DNA from: Sphingopyxis sp. MWB1
GTDB lineage: Bacteria > Pseudomonadota > Alphaproteobacteria > Sphingomonadales > Sphingomonadaceae
Length of the DNA stretch: 64,000 bases
Assembly (NCBI RefSeq): GCF_000763945.1
Contig: NZ_JQFJ01000002.1
Coordinates: 2,035,501 to 2,099,500, forward strand
Direction: 5' to 3'
Shown here: positions 9,534 through 19,400 of the stretch, in pieces
Layout of the letters: every line of letters begins with the position of its first letter
Position numbering within the stretch: the first letter of the stretch is position 1
Translations under genes and position numbers: made by a program
The notes under the pieces: generated by a model
Seen by the model: only the letters and a program-made list of their open reading frames with translations
Told to the model about the DNA's origin: nothing
The model's database searches: none

Positions 9534-10226
9534 CTACGCCCGGTTCGGCGGAAAGCGCAGCGCGCCGGTCGGATCGGCCAGCCGCCCCTTTTCCAGCCGC
9601 ATCATCTGGGCATTGTCGATCCGGCTGATCAGGTGGATGTCGTGGGTGGCGACAACCACGGTGGTGCCCAGGCGGTTGAGCGCCTCGAACAGGCCTAAAA
9701 GACGCATCGCCATTTCGGGATCCACGTTACCCGTCGGTTCGTCGGCGACCAGCAATTGGGGACGCGCAATCACTGCGCGGGCAATGGCGACGCGCTGCTG
9801 TTCGCCGCCCGACAGGGTGGCGGGAAGGGCGTGGGCGCGCGCATCCAGCCCGATCCAGCTCAACATTTCGCCCACTGGCCCCGCCAGATCGGCCTCCTCC
9901 ACCCCCGCGATTCGCAAGGGCAGGGCGATATTGTCGCGCGCCGATAAATGGGGGATGAGGCGGAAATCCTGAAACACGACGCCGATGCGGCGGCGAAAGC
10001 CCGGCATGCGATGGCGCGGCATCGACACCAGATCTTCCCCGAAAAGGCGGACGATCCCTCGGCTCGGGCGCTGTGCGAGGTACAGCATTTTCAGCAGCGA
10101 GGTTTTGCCTGCGCCCGACGGGCCGGTCAGAAAGTAAAAGCTGCCCGGTTGCAAATTAAAGCTGATATCGCTCAGAACCTCGCCGTCGGGTCCGTAACGC
10201 AAACCGACCCCGTCAAACTCAACCAT
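9534..10226 (-). CDS. ftsE: Cell-division ATP-binding protein FtsE
   Basis: This 230-residue ABC ATPase partners FtsX at the division site. It has Walker A GPSGAGKT (about 35-42), Q-loop VFQDFRLIPHLS, signature LSGGEQQRVAIARA, Walker B LLVADEPT and the switch histidine in VVVATHD. The N-terminus MVEFDGVGLRYG matches the usual FtsE start, so 10226 was chosen; in-frame ATGs at 10262 and 10301 would add basic leaders of 12 and 25 residues. It is divergent from the zinc-ribbon gene. Confidence 0.92.
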   Translation of the reverse strand: MVEFDGVGLRYGPDGEVLSDISFNLQPGSFYFLTGPSGAGKTSLLKMLYLAQRPSRGIVRLFGEDLVSMPRHRMPGFRRRIGVVFQDFRLIPHLSARDNIALPLRIAGVEEADLAGPVGEMLSWIGLDARAHALPATLSGGEQQRVAIARAVIARPQLLVADEPTGNVDPEMAMRLLGLFEALNRLGTTVVVATHDIHLISRIDNAQMMRLEKGRLADPTGALRFPPNRA

Positions 10227-10420
10227 GGCGCCGCCGGCGCGCGCCGACCTTCGCTCGGTCATGACGCCAAAAGGGCGCTCATAAGCGCGCTTTGTTGCCA
10301 TATCATCTGGTTGGTCCCACCGCCCATGGGGACGCCGTGTCGCACGGCTCTTGTCTCAGGACAAGGCGGAAGCGTCACGCGATGCTTGCAACGGTGCGAA
10401 TCAGCGTGTTTAGAGGGGCC

Positions 10421-11293
10421 ATGATCTTAGCCTGCCCGTCCTGTCATACCCGCTATGTCGTTCCCGATACGGCGATCGGCCCCGCCGGTCGCACGGTGCG
10501 CTGCGCCAATTGTCGGCATAGCTGGTTTCAGGAACCCGCGTCGGGCTTGCCCGCGCGGGGCGGCGATTCGGTGGCCGAGGTGGCTACGCCTGCGTCCGCT
10601 CCTGTCGAGGACCCCTCGCCGCCTTCGCCCACGCCTACTGCGGCGGCGGCCCGCCCGGCCCCTTCGCCCGCGCCGGCGGGGCGTGCCGCGCCGCTTCCGG
10701 GGGATGCCGAGGGTCACTCGGCGGGCGTCGAGCCGGAACGGGTCACACCGCCACCCCCGCAAGCCTTTGCCGAGACGCCCGCGCGGGAGGTCAGGGCATC
10801 GGCCTATGCGGGGATGGCCGGGGCGACCGCGCCCGAAGAGCCGTTGCCTTTCCGCCGTCCCCGCCGCAATCCGGCGCGCCGCTGGACGATGATCGCCGGG
10901 ATTGCGGCGGTGCTGATGGTCGCCGCGACCGCCAGCCTTGCCTATTTCGGCCTTCCCGGCTGGGCGCAGGGGCTCGGCATTGGCGGCGTGGCGGGCGAGC
11001 CCGATCTGGTGATCGAGTTGCCGCCCAATCAGGACCATCGCGAATTGTCGGACGGCACCATCTATTTTGCCGCTTCGGGCGTGATCATCAATCCGACCGA
11101 CCGCGAACAGCGCGTTCCCCCGATCCTCGCCGAATTGCGCGATGCGCAGGGGACGATTGTCTACAGCTGGACGATAAAGCCGCCGGTGCGGACGTTGCCG
11201 CCCAATGAAAAGGTCAGCTTCAGCGAAGCAAAGCTGGATATTCCGCGACGTGCGACCGAATTGACGGTCAGCTGGGCCTTGCCCAAATCCTAG
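10421..11293 (+). CDS. MJ0042-type zinc-ribbon, single-pass membrane protein
   Basis: This 290-residue protein starts with an MJ0042-type zinc ribbon: CPSC near residues 5-8 and CANC near 28-31. A long Ala/Pro-rich linker follows, then one membrane helix ([25 protein letters not shown]) and an exported DUF3426-like domain with [18 protein letters not shown] sequence and [21 protein letters not shown] just upstream supports the ATG at 10421. Such proteins are common next to ftsEX in alphaproteobacteria; the function is unknown, and a regulatory or sensing role is only a guess. Confidence 0.82.
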   Translation: MILACPSCHTRYVVPDTAIGPAGRTVRCANCRHSWFQEPASGLPARGGDSVAEVATPASAPVEDPSPPSPTPTAAAARPAPSPAPAGRAAPLPGDAEGHSAGVEPERVTPPPPQAFAETPAREVRASAYAGMAGATAPEEPLPFRRPRRNPARRWTMIAGIAAVLMVAATASLAYFGLPGWAQGLGIGGVAGEPDLVIELPPNQDHRELSDGTIYFAASGVIINPTDREQRVPPILAELRDAQGTIVYSWTIKPPVRTLPPNEKVSFSEAKLDIPRRATELTVSWALPKS

Positions 11294-11518
11294 CCGCGGA
11301 ACCTCCGGCGCGCCGCCGACTTTGTTTGAGCAACATCGAATATCTGGGCGTTGGAGGAGCGCCCGGCAACCTTGCCATGCCGCGAAAACCAAGCATGCTG
11401 TGTGTCTTCGACTTAACTATTTGATATTAATGTAGACTATTCTGAGCTCATCTCTGCCCCAGCCATCGCTGCGTGACACTTTCGGCAACTTCCGCAAACC
11501 CAATCAGAGCGGCCGCCC

Positions 11519-12586
11519 TTACAGGCTCAGCGCCGCCGCCAGCGAGAGAAGAAAGCTGGCCAGCGTTGCAACGATGATTGGGCCAAAGCTGCGCCAGCCC
11601 TGATCCAGTAACAGGGCCAGCTTGGCTTTCATCGCCGTCGCGACAATGGCGAGTAGCAGCAGCGCCTGCGCGCCCACCCCGGCGGCATCATGGGCGACCT
11701 GCGGAATGTCCAGCAGGGAATTAACGGCCGCTAAAGCCAGAAAGCCGACGATAAACCAAGGCAGCCGCAAAGATATGCGCGCTTTGCCCTCGCCTTGGCT
11801 ACTCCGACTCAGCCAGAAACCCACCAGCATCAGCATGGGAGCCAAAAGGGCCACACGTGTCAGTTTGACGATGGTCGCGACTTCGCCTGCGGGCTGAGAA
11901 AAGGAAAAGCCGCCGCCAATGGCCTGGGCAACGTCATGGACCGACGCCCCAATCAGGAAACCGGCCTGTGCATCGGAAAGGTGCAATTGCGCGGCAAGCA
12001 CCGGATATAGCGTCATCGCCAGCGCGCTCGCCACGGTGATGCCGACCAGCGTCAGGGTAAAGCGCGCCTGATCGACCTTCTTGTCGCCGATCAGCGACCA
12101 TAGCGCCAGCGCGGCGGATGCCCCGCAGATTGCCGTGGCGCCGCCTGCCAAAAGGGCACTGTGCCTATCCTGCGTGAAAAACCGGGCGGTCGCGACTGTG
12201 ATCCCGATAACGGCCACCATGATCAGGATCAGAAAAGCAAAGGGCAGGGGGCCAAGCTCGATGATCTGGTTCGCGGTCACCCGCGCGCCCACCAGCACGA
12301 TGCCGATACGCAATGCCGTCTGGGACATCAGGTCCAGGCCGGCATGGGTGCGTGGGTCCTGGGACAAAAAGCTGAGAGCGAGGCCGATCAACAGTCCGAT
12401 CAGGACGATGGGAACCGAATAATGATCCGACAGCCATGCCGCAGCAAGCGCCGCTATGCCCGTCACCAAAACGCCCGGAAGATAATCGCGCCACCGCCGA
12501 CCCGCGGGCGCTGCAGGCGCAAGCTGCATCTCTCCGTAAAGATCGGCAGCCATCGGCCACTCTTCCGCATTCTTCCGCCGCGTCAT
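11519..12586 (-). CDS. YeiH-family putative sulfate/anion exporter (UPF0324)
   Basis: This 355-residue polytopic membrane protein has about ten hydrophobic helices. It carries the family motifs GGATAICGASAALALW, the KKVDQARFTLT region and GFLIGASVHDVAQAIGGGFS. The family (PF03601) is annotated as putative sulfate exporters, but substrates are largely unproven. An AAGGAT site supports the ATG at 12586; 12553 is an alternative start. It is convergent with the zinc-ribbon gene across a 225-nt gap with no clear gene and no strong terminator. Confidence 0.85.
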   Translation of the reverse strand: MTRRKNAEEWPMAADLYGEMQLAPAAPAGRRWRDYLPGVLVTGIAALAAAWLSDHYSVPIVLIGLLIGLALSFLSQDPRTHAGLDLMSQTALRIGIVLVGARVTANQIIELGPLPFAFLILIMVAVIGITVATARFFTQDRHSALLAGGATAICGASAALALWSLIGDKKVDQARFTLTLVGITVASALAMTLYPVLAAQLHLSDAQAGFLIGASVHDVAQAIGGGFSFSQPAGEVATIVKLTRVALLAPMLMLVGFWLSRSSQGEGKARISLRLPWFIVGFLALAAVNSLLDIPQVAHDAAGVGAQALLLLAIVATAMKAKLALLLDQGWRSFGPIIVATLASFLLSLAAALSL

Positions 12587-12671
12587 GGCTTATCCTTTGG
12601 CATATCGGCAGGGGAGCGTCGATAGCCCATTGCTGGGAAGCCAACAGCTTGCTAAACGCCCCGCTCAATCA

Positions 12672-12748
<77 letters not shown>

Positions 12749-12840
12749 TTACCGAACAAAAGAGAGAATAGCGGTCGTGGTTTGCGTGCCGCCAGGGCGG
12801 CATTCCGCGGCACCGCATCTTCGAATCCTAGATGTGGGTT

Positions 12841-13983
12841 TCATCCAATGTGCCGTTCGATGGTTTCGTGGAAACGTGCAAGCGCGCCCTCAAATCGTCC
12901 GAAGATAAAGCTGTGGTTAGCACCGGATGCGAGCCCTGCCTGAATGCTTTCTGCGATGGCGAAATCTTCGTTCAGCGTCTTCATCGTAATGTGATGATTT
13001 TGACGCCAATGTTCGGCCTCTCTACCTTCGGCCAAAGAGCCGTGGCGCGGCGCAAGTGTTGCTAGTCTCAATACTGTCCTGTTCGGAGCCACGGGCTGAC
13101 TGCTGATCCATATGACATGGTCTTGCTGGACCAGAAATTGCGTCGTGGGAAACAGGGTATAAATCAGATTGGCATGATCGCGCAGACGCCACTGACCGCG
13201 CGAATTCATGGCGAGTTCGGCCATGGAGGTCCGGGGCAATATGGACCGTATGTGCGGACCAAAACACTGATAGGTAGAGAGATTGTCTTCAAAATACGGA
13301 GCAATCGTTGCGCGGTGAGCGGTGCGAAAATGATAGGACTCGATGCCGCCTTCGATAATGATTTTCCAATTGGCGGCACAGTCCAGCTCGTCCTCCATGG
13401 CAATATGCATGTCGGCCATGTTCAGTTCGGTCAGTTCATCGGCGAGCGGGGCGAAATAGTCATCGAAATCAAAAAATCCTTCTGGCTGCAAAACAACCCA
13501 GATCAGCCCAAAGGCCTCTGCTGTGGGCAATTCGCTCAAGCGAATATCCTGTTTTTCCATTCCAGGAAAACCGCTTGAAAAATGCGGCGCGCCGACAAGT
13601 TCGCCCGAATTGGCGTAGGTCCATGCATGATAGGGACAGATGAAGCGTCGCTTGCACCCGGATTGTTCTTCAACCAGGCGAGCGCCCCGGTGGCGGCATA
13701 CATTCAGGAAGGCGCGGGCCTTTCCTTTCTCATCGCGAGTCAGCAAAAGGGGCAGGCCTTGTATGTCGCGGCGGATAAAGGCGCCGGGTCCCGGAAGTTC
13801 ACTTTCATGAGCGCAGCCATGAGGCAGCTGGCGGAATATTGTTTCCTCTTCCTGCCGAAAGCGCGTGTCGTCCTGATAAATGATCGTGGGACTATGGGTG
13901 ATTTCTGAGTCAAGATAGGCCGTTTTCGCATTTTTCAGCGCACGCAATTCGTCCATCAGCCTCAACTGTGATGCATGGTCCAT
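12841..13983 (-). CDS. Rieske-type aromatic-ring-hydroxylating oxygenase, large subunit
   Basis: This 380-residue oxygenase component has a Rieske 2Fe-2S site (CRHRGARL ... CPYHAWTY) and a C-terminal catalytic domain. The mononuclear-iron ligands fit the ANWKIIIEGGIESYHFRTAHR segment plus a downstream acidic residue (LNEDFAI). It resembles the alpha subunits of aromatic dioxygenases and Rieske demethylases; the substrate is unknown. AAGGAG lies 7 nt before the ATG at 13983. No small subunit, ferredoxin or reductase gene is adjacent, so electron-transfer partners must lie elsewhere. GC content looks 8-10 points lower than the neighbours, suggesting acquisition. Expression is probably repressed by the divergent TetR gene. 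Confidence 0.9.
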   Translation of the reverse strand: MDHASQLRLMDELRALKNAKTAYLDSEITHSPTIIYQDDTRFRQEEETIFRQLPHGCAHESELPGPGAFIRRDIQGLPLLLTRDEKGKARAFLNVCRHRGARLVEEQSGCKRRFICPYHAWTYANSGELVGAPHFSSGFPGMEKQDIRLSELPTAEAFGLIWVVLQPEGFFDFDDYFAPLADELTELNMADMHIAMEDELDCAANWKIIIEGGIESYHFRTAHRATIAPYFEDNLSTYQCFGPHIRSILPRTSMAELAMNSRGQWRLRDHANLIYTLFPTTQFLVQQDHVIWISSQPVAPNRTVLRLATLAPRHGSLAEGREAEHWRQNHHITMKTLNEDFAIAESIQAGLASGANHSFIFGRFEGALARFHETIERHIG

Positions 13984-13992
13984 AACAAACTC

Positions 13993-14030
13993 CTTACCGA
14001 GTGGTAAGTATTGACTTGCCAAGTGGTAAG
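13993..14030. promoter_or_regulatory. Twin palindromic operators over the oxygenase promoter
   Basis: CTTACCGAGTGGTAAG (13993-14008) is a perfect inverted repeat, and CTTGCCAAGTGGTAAG (14015-14030) is the same site with one change. Their centres are 22 bp apart, two helical turns. On the minus strand a -35 TTGACA (14036-14031) and a -10-like AATACT (14012-14007) flank the second palindrome with an 18-bp spacer, so bound repressor would cover the promoter. Confidence 0.8.
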
Positions 14031-14046
14031 TGTCAAGCGCTGCCCA

Positions 14047-14682
14047 ATGAACTCTTTGTCATCTCCTTCATTGACTACCCGCGAGCGCATAGTGGCCGAA
14101 GCGCGGACCCTATTCGCTGAGCGCGGCTTTTATGGCGTGAGTATCGCTCAGATCGCCGCAGAAATGGGCCTGACCAAGCAGGCATTGCTGCACCATTTCG
14201 GAACCAAGGAAAAACTCTACGGATGTGTGTTGGAAGAAATTGCCAATGAACTGGCGACAATACGCCCGACGGAGGATGCCTCTCATGATCCTGTAGAACG
14301 ATTGGCTGACTATTTTGTCGCAATGCTGGCGGGCGATCCGGGGGAGAATGAGCGCTATCGATTGCTGATGCGGGAGATATTGGACAATCGTGGACGCGCC
14401 AAAAATGCGCATCATTGGTTTCTGAGGCCGTTTCTTGAAGAGCTAACTCGGTTGATGCGGAAAGTTCCTTCCTGGTCTGAGGCGCCGGAGGAGATAATAT
14501 TGGCGGCACTTATCCAGATTTTGGGAGCGGTAAACTATCACGCCGTGTCCCGTCCCACCTTTGGAGCCATATTTGGCGGAGAGGTGGTGGGGGCGGTGGA
14601 TGGTATTTTTATCGCTCAGTTTCGCCGGCTGATTGAGGCGGTTTTGCGGGCTGGCCCTGTTCAGGGAGCGATTGGGGGCTGA
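14047..14682 (+). CDS. TetR-family repressor of the oxygenase gene
   Basis: This 211-residue protein has an N-terminal TetR helix-turn-helix (TTRERIVAEARTLFAERGFYGVSIAQIAAEMGLTKQALLHHFGTKEKLY) and a helical ligand domain. The ATG at 14047 was chosen because the upstream in-frame TTG at 14011 lies inside the operator region. It is divergent from the Rieske oxygenase gene with 63 nt between starts, all of it taken up by two palindromic operators. This points to repression of both genes, probably relieved by the oxygenase substrate or a relative of it. Confidence 0.9.
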   Translation: MNSLSSPSLTTRERIVAEARTLFAERGFYGVSIAQIAAEMGLTKQALLHHFGTKEKLYGCVLEEIANELATIRPTEDASHDPVERLADYFVAMLAGDPGENERYRLLMREILDNRGRAKNAHHWFLRPFLEELTRLMRKVPSWSEAPEEIILAALIQILGAVNYHAVSRPTFGAIFGGEVVGAVDGIFIAQFRRLIEAVLRAGPVQGAIGG

Positions 14683-14896
14683 ATTCGGGCGCGCCGCAAA
14701 GAAGTTTCGGCATGTTCACTGCGGCCTGTCGCCGCGTTCCGCCTCGCGCAGAAAAGGCGTAAAGCGTTACTTGCAGCGATTTTCGCGCTAATTTCGCCAA
14801 AAAAGGGCTAGGCGCGCCGAGATTCAGCAAAATGCCTGTCCCTATTGTCCGATCAGCCGTCTATCTGTTTCAAGCGCCATTTATATTGGGTTCAAA

Positions 14897-15400
14897 ATGC
14901 AATCATCCGTGGACCGGCTCGACTTGGGGCGCCGCTGGCGTCCGGCGTTGCTGTCCTATTTTTTGCGCCGGGTACGGGATCATGCCGAGGCGGAGGATCT
15001 GACGCAGGAATTGCTTGCAAAGCTGTTGAAGCATGAAGGGGAAAATTTTGTCGCGCCCGAGGCATATATTTTCCAGATGGCATCCAACCTGCTCGCCGAC
15101 AGAGCAAGACGGATACGGGTGCGGGCGCAATATCGCGAAATGGTGGGGCGCGCTGACGATATCGGGATCGACCCGCTGGATCCGTTTCGGGTGGCGGCGG
15201 GGCGCGCGGAATTGTCGGCGCTTGCCGACGCAATCGCGGTGCTGCCGGAACGAACGCGCCATATTTTCATTCTGTATCGACTGGAAAATCTGGGACAGGA
15301 CAAGATTGCAGAAAATTTCGGCATATCGGTCAGCGCGGTCAAGAAACATGTCGCGCGCGCCATGGCCGCTATCATGCGCCAGATGAGGAAGACGCCATGA
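14897..15400 (+). CDS. ECF RNA polymerase sigma factor (FecI-like)
   Basis: This 167-residue ECF sigma factor has region 2 at about residues 15-80 (ALLSYFLRRVRDHAEAEDLTQELLAKLL) and region 4 at about 110-160 (LPERTRHIFILYRLENLGQDKIAENFGISVSAVKKHVARAM). It is the first gene of a fecI-fecR-receptor group and overlaps fecR by ATGA. By analogy with FecI, it would be released when the receptor binds its ligand and FecR relays the signal. The 214-nt gap upstream contains no gene I can identify. Confidence 0.9.
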   Translation: MQSSVDRLDLGRRWRPALLSYFLRRVRDHAEAEDLTQELLAKLLKHEGENFVAPEAYIFQMASNLLADRARRIRVRAQYREMVGRADDIGIDPLDPFRVAAGRAELSALADAIAVLPERTRHIFILYRLENLGQDKIAENFGISVSAVKKHVARAMAAIMRQMRKTP

Positions 15401-16407
15401 TCCTCGAAGAACAGGCTGACTTGAGCGATCCGGCGGATATGGCAGCACTATGGTGCATGCGTCTTTCAGAAGGTGCGTTGAGCGATAGCGAATGGGATAT
15501 GTTCGAGGCGTGGCTCGCCCATCCGGAGAATGCATCGCTTTTTGAACAGGCGTCGAGCATCTGGAGGGCTTCGGGAGAGGTTGGCGACTGGCCGCAACTG
15601 ATCGCCTTGCGTACGGAAGCTTTGAACGATTATCGCAAACGCGGCGACCGGAACGGGATGAAAAGGCGCGCGCATTTGCTGTTCGCCAGCGCGGCCATGC
15701 TGATCCTGGCCGTGTCGGTAAGCCTGATCTGGTATTTTCAGCGGCCGGAGGCTTATGAAACCCGCGTGGGCGAGCGGCAGATTGCGGTGCTGGATGATGG
15801 GTCGCGCGCGTCGCTCGATGCGGTCACCGCGCTCAAGGTGCGGATGAAAGGCGATGGCCGTGAAGTGGAGCTTTTACACGGGCGCGCCAAATTTGACGTC
15901 GCCAAGGACCCTTTGCGTCCGTTCACCGTCGCTGTGGGCGACAAGCTTGTCGTCGCGATTGGCACATCCTTCAGCGTCGAACTGATCGACGGCGAGGTGC
16001 ATGTCATTCTGTATGAAGGGGAGGTGGAGGTACGCGATCGCGACGATCTGCCCCCCGCAGGCGCGGCACCGCAGGCCGAACGCCATGTGCTGACACCGGG
16101 CAGTGAATTGACCGACGCGGTGGGCCGGGCGAAGCCCGCCGAGATTACACGCCCCGACCTCGCCCAATCGCTCAGCTGGGAAACGGGCCTCCTCAACTTC
16201 GATGCCGAACCGCTGGCGACGGCTGTTGAACGCATGAACCGCTATTCGGCGCGCAAAATCCGTCTGGCCGATACATCGCTGGCCGCCATTCCGGTCGATG
16301 GATTGTTTCAGGCGGGGGACATAGACGCCTTTGCCGAAGGATTGTCTGCACTTCATCCGCTGCGTTCGCGGGCCGCGCGTGATGGAATCATATTAGAAAG
16401 CGAGTGA
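15397..16407 (+). CDS. FecR-family anti-sigma/signal-relay protein
   Basis: This 336-residue protein has a cytoplasmic N-terminal DUF4880-type domain (ALWCMRLSEGALSDSEWDMFEAWLAHPENASLFEQASSIW). One membrane helix lies near residues 90-110 (LLFASAAMLILAVSVSLIWYF). A periplasmic FecR domain follows (VGERQIAVLDDGSRASLDAVTALKV, LLHGRAKFDVAKDPLRPFTV), and the C-terminus resembles an STN-interacting region. The start overlaps the sigma-factor gene by four bases. It should hold the sigma factor and receive the signal from the downstream receptor. Confidence 0.9.
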   Translation: MILEEQADLSDPADMAALWCMRLSEGALSDSEWDMFEAWLAHPENASLFEQASSIWRASGEVGDWPQLIALRTEALNDYRKRGDRNGMKRRAHLLFASAAMLILAVSVSLIWYFQRPEAYETRVGERQIAVLDDGSRASLDAVTALKVRMKGDGREVELLHGRAKFDVAKDPLRPFTVAVGDKLVVAIGTSFSVELIDGEVHVILYEGEVEVRDRDDLPPAGAAPQAERHVLTPGSELTDAVGRAKPAEITRPDLAQSLSWETGLLNFDAEPLATAVERMNRYSARKIRLADTSLAAIPVDGLFQAGDIDAFAEGLSALHPLRSRAARDGIILESE

Positions 16408-16499
16408 ATATTTCCGAATAACATGTCCCTCCCTCTTCCTCGTGCGTCCTAAGATTATTCGAAGACCGGGTGAGCCGGCTTTATAACAGGGGGGACGAC

Positions 16500-19400
16500 A
16501 TGAGTTTTTTTCACCGGGCGCTGTGCACGTCGATCGCATCGGGCGCTGTAGCTGCTGCAACCGTGGCCGTTCCGGCCATGGCGCAGGAGCGCCTGTACCA
16601 ATTTTCCATCCCGGCGCAGGATATGCCGACCAGCTTGCGCGCCTTTGCGCGCACGGCAGGCCAGCAGGTGACCTTTGACCGCAGGGAGCTGCAGGGCAAG
16701 CGGGCGCCAGCACTCAAGGGTCATTATTCGGCGCGCGAAGGCATGTCCCGACTGCTCGCCGGATCCGGGCTGGACGCGAACTGGGGCCGGTCGGGGGTTA
16801 TTGTCGTGCGGCCCCTGGCATCGCGGCCAGTGGCTGCCAGTAATTTTGCCGAACCCGTGCTATCGACGTCGGGGGCATCGGGGGATGCGCCGCGGGACGA
16901 TATTGTCGTTACCGGCTCGCGCATTGCGCGCAATGTGGTCACCGATTCCCCCGTGCCGGTGGTGGCGATCGGCGAGGACGATCTGCAAGCGTCGGGCGCA
17001 ACCGAATTGTCCGAAGTTCTGACCGACTATCCCGCCGTCACGCCCACGCTGAACCTGGCCAATTCGACCAACCAGATCAACGCATCGGGCATCTCCTCGG
17101 TGAATTTGCGCAGCCTGGGGTCGAACCGTACACTGACCCTGATCGACGGGCGACGGACCGTGTCGAACGTCCTCACTTCCAACTCGGTCAGCCTCAGCTC
17201 GATTCCGCAATTATTTGTCAGCCGGGTGGAAATCATTACCGGGGGCGCATCGGCGGTTTATGGCGCTGATGCGGTTGCCGGGGTGGTCAATATCATCACG
17301 CGCGATGGCTATAGCGGCGTCCGGGTCGGCGGCCGCGTGGGCCTGTCGTCGCAGGGTGACTCCTTTCGCGGCAATCTCGATTTTCTGGCGGGTGAGCGTT
17401 TTCTGGATGACCGGCTTTCGGTCATGATCGGCGCAAGCTATGAAAAGGAAGCCGGGGTGATGGCGCGGCAGCGCAAGCGCTCGCTGGAATCCATTTCCTA
17501 TTCGCTCGCCGCCGATGCCGATCCGCTCAATCAGGGCGACCTGGGGATCGACCGGCCGGCGCTCAGCAGCAATGTGCCGGGCGGTCGTTTCCATTCCAGT
17601 TCGACGCCGGGCGGCGGCTATTTCTATTATGACGCCAATGGAAATCTGGCGCAAAGCAACGATCTGGCCGTTTATGGCTGGGAATTCCGTCCCGACCTGC
17701 AGTTCAGCACCCCGCGCACGTCCTATATCGCTGCGGGCAAGATCGGTTATGATCTGGGCGGCGGCGTCGAATTTTTCGGCCATGTCCAATATTCGAAGAT
17801 TGATACCGAAACCGAACGCGGTGGGGGCGAAACAGCATCAAATTCCAGCAGCTATGGCTTGCAGGATGAATTTGAGCTGGGCCGCATTTCCCGCAACAAT
17901 CCCTTCGTTCCTGCCGCGATCCGCGCGGTAACCGGATCATCGGGCATCCCCTGGCGTCGGCGCTTTGTCGAAATGGGCACCTATACCATCGCCAATGACC
18001 GCCAAACGTGGCGCGGCTGGACTGGTCTCAAAGGCGAGGCCGGAAACTGGAATTGGGAAATCAGCTATGGCTATGGCCGTTTCCATCAAGACCAGATCCG
18101 CACCAACCTTTTGAATTACGACAAGTTGAAAAAGGCGCTGAACGCCGAATTTGATCCGGCGGCTCCGGGCGATCTGTCGCGCGTGCGCTGTGTGGATGCC
18201 GCGGCGCGGGCGGACGGCTGCGTGCCCATCAATCTCTTCGGTCCGGGGTCGATCACGCCTGCCGCAGCCGACTATGTCCGCACGGGCATGGAGCTTGATG
18301 CGCTGGTGACGCAGAATGTGCTGCAAGCCTATGCCAGCGGCGATCTGTTCGAATTGCCCGCAGGCCCCGTGGCCGTCGCCTTTGGCGGCGAATATCGGCG
18401 CGACTGGCAGCGGTCGATCACCGACGAAGTGACGCGCCAGGGCTTTGGTTCTGCGTCGTTCATCGCCGAATATGAAGGCAATATCAAAGCGAAGGAAGTG
18501 TTCGCGGAGGCGAGCATTCCGATCCTTGCCGACCAGCCCTTCTTCCACCGGCTCACGCTCGACCTCGCCGCGCGCTATGGCAGCTATAATATCCGCAATG
18601 TGGGGCGGATGTTCAGCTATCGTGCGGGCGGCGAATGGGCGCCGGTGGAGGATCTGCGCTTTCGCGGACAATATGCCCGCGCCCAGCGTGCGCCGACGGT
18701 GACCAATCTTTATTCGCCCCAGCGCGACGATGCCGACCGGGTCGTCGATGTGTGCGATGGTGTCACGGCCGCCACGACGGGAACCATTGCGGTCAACTGC
18801 CGCTCGGTCTCCGGCATCGCCGCGGCGATTGCGGCGGATGGTGTGTTTCGCCAGATTTCGACCTCGATCGAGGGGCCCTCGGCGGGCAACCCCGACCTCA
18901 AAGAAGAAACCGCCGATACGCTGACGCTGGGGGTGGTGGCGACGCCGACCTTCCTGCCGGGCCTGTCGATGACCTTCGACTATTTCAAGATCAAGATCCG
19001 CGACGCCATCGGCTCGCTCGACGGCGATGAACTGCTGCGCGAATGCTATGGCAATCCCGAAGGCATCACCGATAATTTCTTTTGCAATGAAATTACTCGC
19101 GATCCCGATGGCCAGCTCCGCCGGGTGGTCAACCGCGATCTCAATCTGAACAAGATCGTCCGATCGGGCTTCGATGTAGGCGTCGATTATCGCTTTGATG
19201 CGCCCGAATGGCTGGCGGGTGACGGCCGGTTCGATCTGCGCCTGCTCTATTCGCGCCTGCTTGATTTCAAGACCATTTTCGATGGCGTGAATGGCGTTTC
19301 AGTAAGCGATGAAAAGGGGCAGATTGGTGCCTGGCGCAATCAGGGGCAGGTCCAGCTCGGCTATCGCGAGGGCGGCCTGCGCCTGCGGTGGAAAGCGCGC

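Noticed and set aside
14684..14695. TTCGGGCGCGCC after the TetR gene matches 11 of 12 bases of the tRNA-Arg 3' end (12736-12747), which would make the oxygenase module look flanked by attachment sites.
   Set aside because: The same 12-mer also occurs inside flgG near 36266, so it is likely by chance in this GC-rich DNA, and no integrase gene is present.
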